From JASHPR01 sp963795055 (lineage in GTDB: Bacteria; Actinomycetota; Actinomycetes; Streptosporangiales; Streptosporangiaceae): a stretch of DNA of 64,000 nucleotides. This document shows, piece by piece, positions 62,011 through 64,000 of this stretch (its first letter is position 1; every line of letters starts with the position of its first letter). Location of the stretch: assembly GCA_963795055.1 (NCBI GenBank), contig CAWCGJ010000012.1:1-64000 (forward strand), written 5' to 3'. The notes under the pieces are model-generated. The model did no database searches and was not told the origin of the DNA. It was given only the letters and a program-made list of their open reading frames with translations. The position numbers and the translations under genes were made by a program.

Positions 62011-62416
62011 CGACCTCGGCCCAGTTCTTCTCGGTCTCCCATACGCGGACCGACCGTAGCAGCCCGTCCGGGAACTCCTTCGCCAGGCGGTCCCAGAAGA
62101 CCAGGGCCAGGTTCTCGGCCGTCGGGATGCGCCCGTCGAGCCACGGGACGTCGGTGTTGAGGTTGCGGTGATCCACATCCTGGATGATCTGCCGGCCGAT
62201 GACGTCCGACACCACCTTCAGGTCGAGGACATAGCCGCTGGCCTGGTCGACCTGGCCGGCCACCACGACCTCGAGGACGTAGTTGTGCCCGTGCAGGTTG
62301 GCGCATTTCCCGAACAGCCGCCGGTTCTCGGCCTCCGACAGCCGCGGGTCGCGCAACTGGTGCGCGGCATTGAACGATTCGCGTCGGGCTACTCGCACAG
62401 TCGTGGGACTGGTCAT
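61997..62416 (-). CDS. 6-pyruvoyltetrahydropterin-synthase / QueD-family enzyme
   Basis: 139 residues from ATG 62416. Zinc ligands FNAAHQL and HGHNY (three His) and the catalytic Cys in FGKCANLHGHNY are present, as is the catalytic DHRNLN. The length is normal. The family converts 7,8-dihydroneopterin triphosphate either to 6-pyruvoyltetrahydropterin (PTPS) or to 6-carboxytetrahydropterin (QueD); the sequence does not settle which. No other queuosine/preQ0 genes (queC, queE) are seen nearby, and the operon has an SDR and a glycosyltransferase, which favours a pterin product. Its start overlaps the stop of the PAP2 remnant. Confidence 0.9.
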   Translation of the reverse strand: MTSPTTVRVARRESFNAAHQLRDPRLSEAENRRLFGKCANLHGHNYVLEVVVAGQVDQASGYVLDLKVVSDVIGRQIIQDVDHRNLNTDVPWLDGRIPTAENLALVFWDRLAKEFPDGLLRSVRVWETEKNWAEVGDHV

Positions 62417-62600
62417 GACTCCCGGCCACCTAAGTCACTTCCGACCATAGCAGCGCGGCGGCGGCCCAGCGTAAGCGCGACGATCACGATGACGGCGACC
62501 AGCAACGCGCCAGCGCGTAGCCGCCCAGCACGTCGGTCAGCCAGTGGGGGCCCAGTTAGATCCGGGAGGTCCCGACGATCAGCGCGATCACCCGTCGCGG
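62413..62600 (-). pseudogene. PAP2-type phosphatase remnant
   Basis: Reverse strand: ALIVGTSRI, a stop (TAA) at the position normally Tyr, then LGPHWLTDVLGGYALA, the conserved third phosphatase motif (SRxYLGxHWxTDVLGG). A frameshift leads into GALLVAVIVIVALTLGRRRA and a stop at 62413 that overlaps the start of the pterin-synthase gene (ATGA). The 5' two thirds of a PAP2 gene are missing. Overlapping coding ends indicate that it once headed the same operon. Confidence 0.7.
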
Positions 62601-62638
62601 GCGAACCGCCGCGGACCGGTCCTTGCTTCAATGGCCGC

Positions 62639-63220
62639 ATGGTGATTTTCGGCTTCGGCCGGGACCAGTCGGACGACCAGGGCGAGGTCGCGCCGGGCGT
62701 CTGCCCGAACTGCCACAACCAGGTGTTCCTGCACCACGTCCGCTCGAAGAAGCACGTGAGCCTCTACTTCGTGCCGGTCGTGCCCTACGGCACCGAGGAC
62801 TACCTGGTGTGCCCCATCTGCAGCCGGGGCCTTCAGCTCAGCAGCTCCCAGTTGCCTTACGTGCGGTCGATGTCCGGCGCGACCGCGTCCTTCCGCCGCA
62901 GGCGGCTCCCCGAAGCCCAGTACCTGGCGCAGGTCGAGCGGTTCTGGCGCCAGCTCGGGGTGGGCCTGGCCCCGGCGCGCCCCGGCGCCGCCCCGCCCGC
63001 CCCTCCGGCGCAGGCCGCTTCGCCCGCCGTCCAGCCCCGGTCTGCGTCGGCCGCCGCCCCCGCCGGGCCCGCGCCGGTCCGGCCGGCCCCGCCCGCCGAT
63101 AACGAGGCATCGTGGATAGCGCAGTTGCAGAGGCTGGCGCAGCTACACGACCAGGGCGTGCTGACCGACGGGCAGTACGAGGCGGCCAAGCGGCGCGTGC
63201 TGGAGCAGAAACCACAGTGA
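62639..63220 (+). CDS. Zinc-ribbon protein with C-terminal SHOCT domain
   Basis: 193 residues from ATG 62639. Two CxxC pairs (VCPNCHNQVF and VCPICSRGLQ, about residues 22-25 and 60-63) form a zinc ribbon, followed by a Pro/Ala-rich linker and a SHOCT motif (LQRLAQLHDQGVLTDGQYEA AKRRVL, about 165-190). SHOCT is a short C-terminal element found in many unrelated proteins, often with membrane or nucleic-acid domains. It overlaps the ABC1-type kinase start by GTGA, so the two are coupled. Function unknown. Confidence 0.8.
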   Translation: MVIFGFGRDQSDDQGEVAPGVCPNCHNQVFLHHVRSKKHVSLYFVPVVPYGTEDYLVCPICSRGLQLSSSQLPYVRSMSGATASFRRRRLPEAQYLAQVERFWRQLGVGLAPARPGAAPPAPPAQAASPAVQPRSASAAAPAGPAPVRPAPPADNEASWIAQLQRLAQLHDQGVLTDGQYEAAKRRVLEQKPQ

Positions 63221-64000
63221 ACGGGATCGCCTTCGCGGTGGTCGTGCTGGTCACCAGCCTGGTCCTGGTGACCGTCCTGGCCTGGGTCGCGCGGCGGCTG
63301 GTCGGGCTGCCGGTGGGCACGCTGCGGGCCCTGATCGCCGCCCTGCTCGGCTTCGCCGCGGCCCTGGGCTTCGGCAAGCTGCTGCAGGCGGCCCGGCCCG
63401 GCCACCCGGCCGCGTTCATCACCGTGGCCCTGGGCGTCCCGCTGATCGTCGCGATGATCTTCATTGTGGTGGCCGAGGTGCTGGTACCGAGCGGGACCGG
63501 CCCGCAGCCGGTCGGGGTGATCCAGGGCACGCGGCGCGCGCTCGCGCGCTCGCGCCGCTACTCCCAGATCACCCGCATCGCGGTGCAGCACGGGCTCGGT
63601 CCCTACCTGCGCGGGCGGCGGCTGCGCCGCGAGGACGCGGCCGGCGGGCGGGCCGCGCTCGCGTCGTCGCTGCGCGGTGCCCTGGAGGCGGGCGGGGTGA
63701 CGTTCACCAAGCTGGGCCAGCTGCTGTCCACCCGCCGCGACCTGCTCCCCGAGGAGTTCACCACCGAGCTCTCCCGGCTGCAGGACAGCGCCGAGCCCGC
63801 GCCGTGGGAGCAGGTCGAGGCGGTGCTGGCCCAGTCGCTCGGGGTGCCGGCGGACCAGGTTTTCGCTGAGCTGGAGCCAGAGCCAGCTGCGGCCGCGTCG
63901 ATCGCGCAGGTGCACCGGGCCCGGCTGCGCTGCGCCGACGGCCCGGGCGCCGAGGTGGCCGTCAAGGTTCAGCGCCCGGGGATCCGGGCCACGGTGGAAC
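63217..64000 (+). CDS. ABC1/UbiB-type protein kinase-like (partial, runs off right edge)
   Basis: 261 residues from GTG 63217 to the window edge. Three N-terminal membrane helices (FAVVVLVTSLVLVTVLAWVA, LIAALLGFAAALGFG, FITVALGVPLIVAMIFIVVA) are unusual; most ABC1 proteins have helices at the C-terminus. The ABC1 signature follows: GVTFTKLGQLLSTRRDLLPE (KxGQ motif) and ASIAQVHRARL (Ala-rich loop), then the Lys-containing VAVKVQRPGI. Relatives support ubiquinone or membrane lipid metabolism with atypical kinase folds. The catalytic end is outside the window. Confidence 0.85.
   Translation, partial: MNGIAFAVVVLVTSLVLVTVLAWVARRLVGLPVGTLRALIAALLGFAAALGFGKLLQAARPGHPAAFITVALGVPLIVAMIFIVVAEVLVPSGTGPQPVGVIQGTRRALARSRRYSQITRIAVQHGLGPYLRGRRLRREDAAGGRAALASSLRGALEAGGVTFTKLGQLLSTRRDLLPEEFTTELSRLQDSAEPAPWEQVEAVLAQSLGVPADQVFAELEPEPAAAASIAQVHRARLRCADGPGAEVAVKVQRPGIRATVE

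Overview
The window is GC-rich, densely coded DNA with frequent GTG starts and overlapping GTGA/ATGA gene junctions. It carries LAL-type LuxR ATPase regulators, MMPL and DHA2 exporters, an F420-type (DDN) oxidoreductase, DUF222-HNH and DUF1326 proteins and large secreted repeat proteins. This points to a filamentous-type actinobacterium. A Streptosporangiales-like or related soil actinomycete is my guess; genus cannot be read from the sequence. No plasmid, phage or CRISPR functions are visible. The content is accessory: regulators, exporters, small enzymes and an unusual number of broken genes.

Layout. 1-6.8 kb: a SnoaL-like gene runs off the left edge, then a LAL regulator, an MMPL exporter and a YbhN-like flippase. 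7-12.8 kb: an N-terminally truncated SDR, a divergent DHA2 exporter/TetR pair with an operator candidate, an orphan TPR fragment and a DUF1254/DUF1214 lipoprotein pseudogene. 13.1-20 kb: Kup potassium transporter, DUF1801 protein, peptidoglycan-binding-repeat protein, carboxylesterase, alpha/beta hydrolase. 20-22.8 kb: an FtsX-type ABC permease whose ATPase gene survives only as an N-terminal stub, then a mosaic repeat copied from the flippase locus fused to a decayed tRNA-Ser(GGA). 23-25.1 kb: cold-shock protein, a stand-alone Tudor/UvrD-tail-like protein and a DEAD-box helicase. 25.2-36.9 kb: small enzymes, a second (frameshifted) LAL regulator divergent from a DHA2 exporter, and copies of a palindrome ATCACCGG-N3-CCGGTGAT around them. 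37.3-43.8 kb: a MacAB-like exporter operon followed by three tandem paralogous lipoproteins. 43.8-46.3 kb: an MFS_3 remnant, a TIGR03086 protein, a rhodanese stub with two tandem TetR-type operators, and a TetR gene. 46.6-50.1 kb: a secreted Ala/Val/Thr/Pro repeat protein and a LysM membrane protein. 50.3-52.8 kb: an XRE regulator divergent from a candidate ribosomal peptide (RiPP-like) pair, a 76-aa Gly-rich precursor-like peptide and a membrane M50 protease with a PqqD/RRE-like N-terminus. 52.8-59.3 kb: DUF222-HNH protein, unknown protein, GalT-like protein, patatin, ferredoxin-reductase-like flavoprotein. 59.3-62.6 kb: a tightly overlapping operon of 6-pyruvoyltetrahydropterin-synthase-like enzyme, methyltransferase, glycosyltransferase and SDR, with a decayed PAP2 phosphatase at its head. 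The right edge holds a zinc-ribbon/SHOCT protein and the start of an ABC1/UbiB-type kinase.

The best candidates for undescribed biology are (i) the peptide/RRE-protease pair with a strong hairpin between the two genes, (ii) the pterin-type operon, which by content could make a methylated pterin glycoside, and (iii) the MacAB exporter with three paralogous lipoproteins. About fifteen loci are truncated, internally deleted or frameshifted. Real deletions (SDR, DsbA, ABC ATPase, MFS_3, PAP2) argue for genome decay. Several single-base shifts in GC-rich tracts (LAL regulator, MacB permease, third lipoprotein, glycosyltransferase) could instead be sequencing errors.
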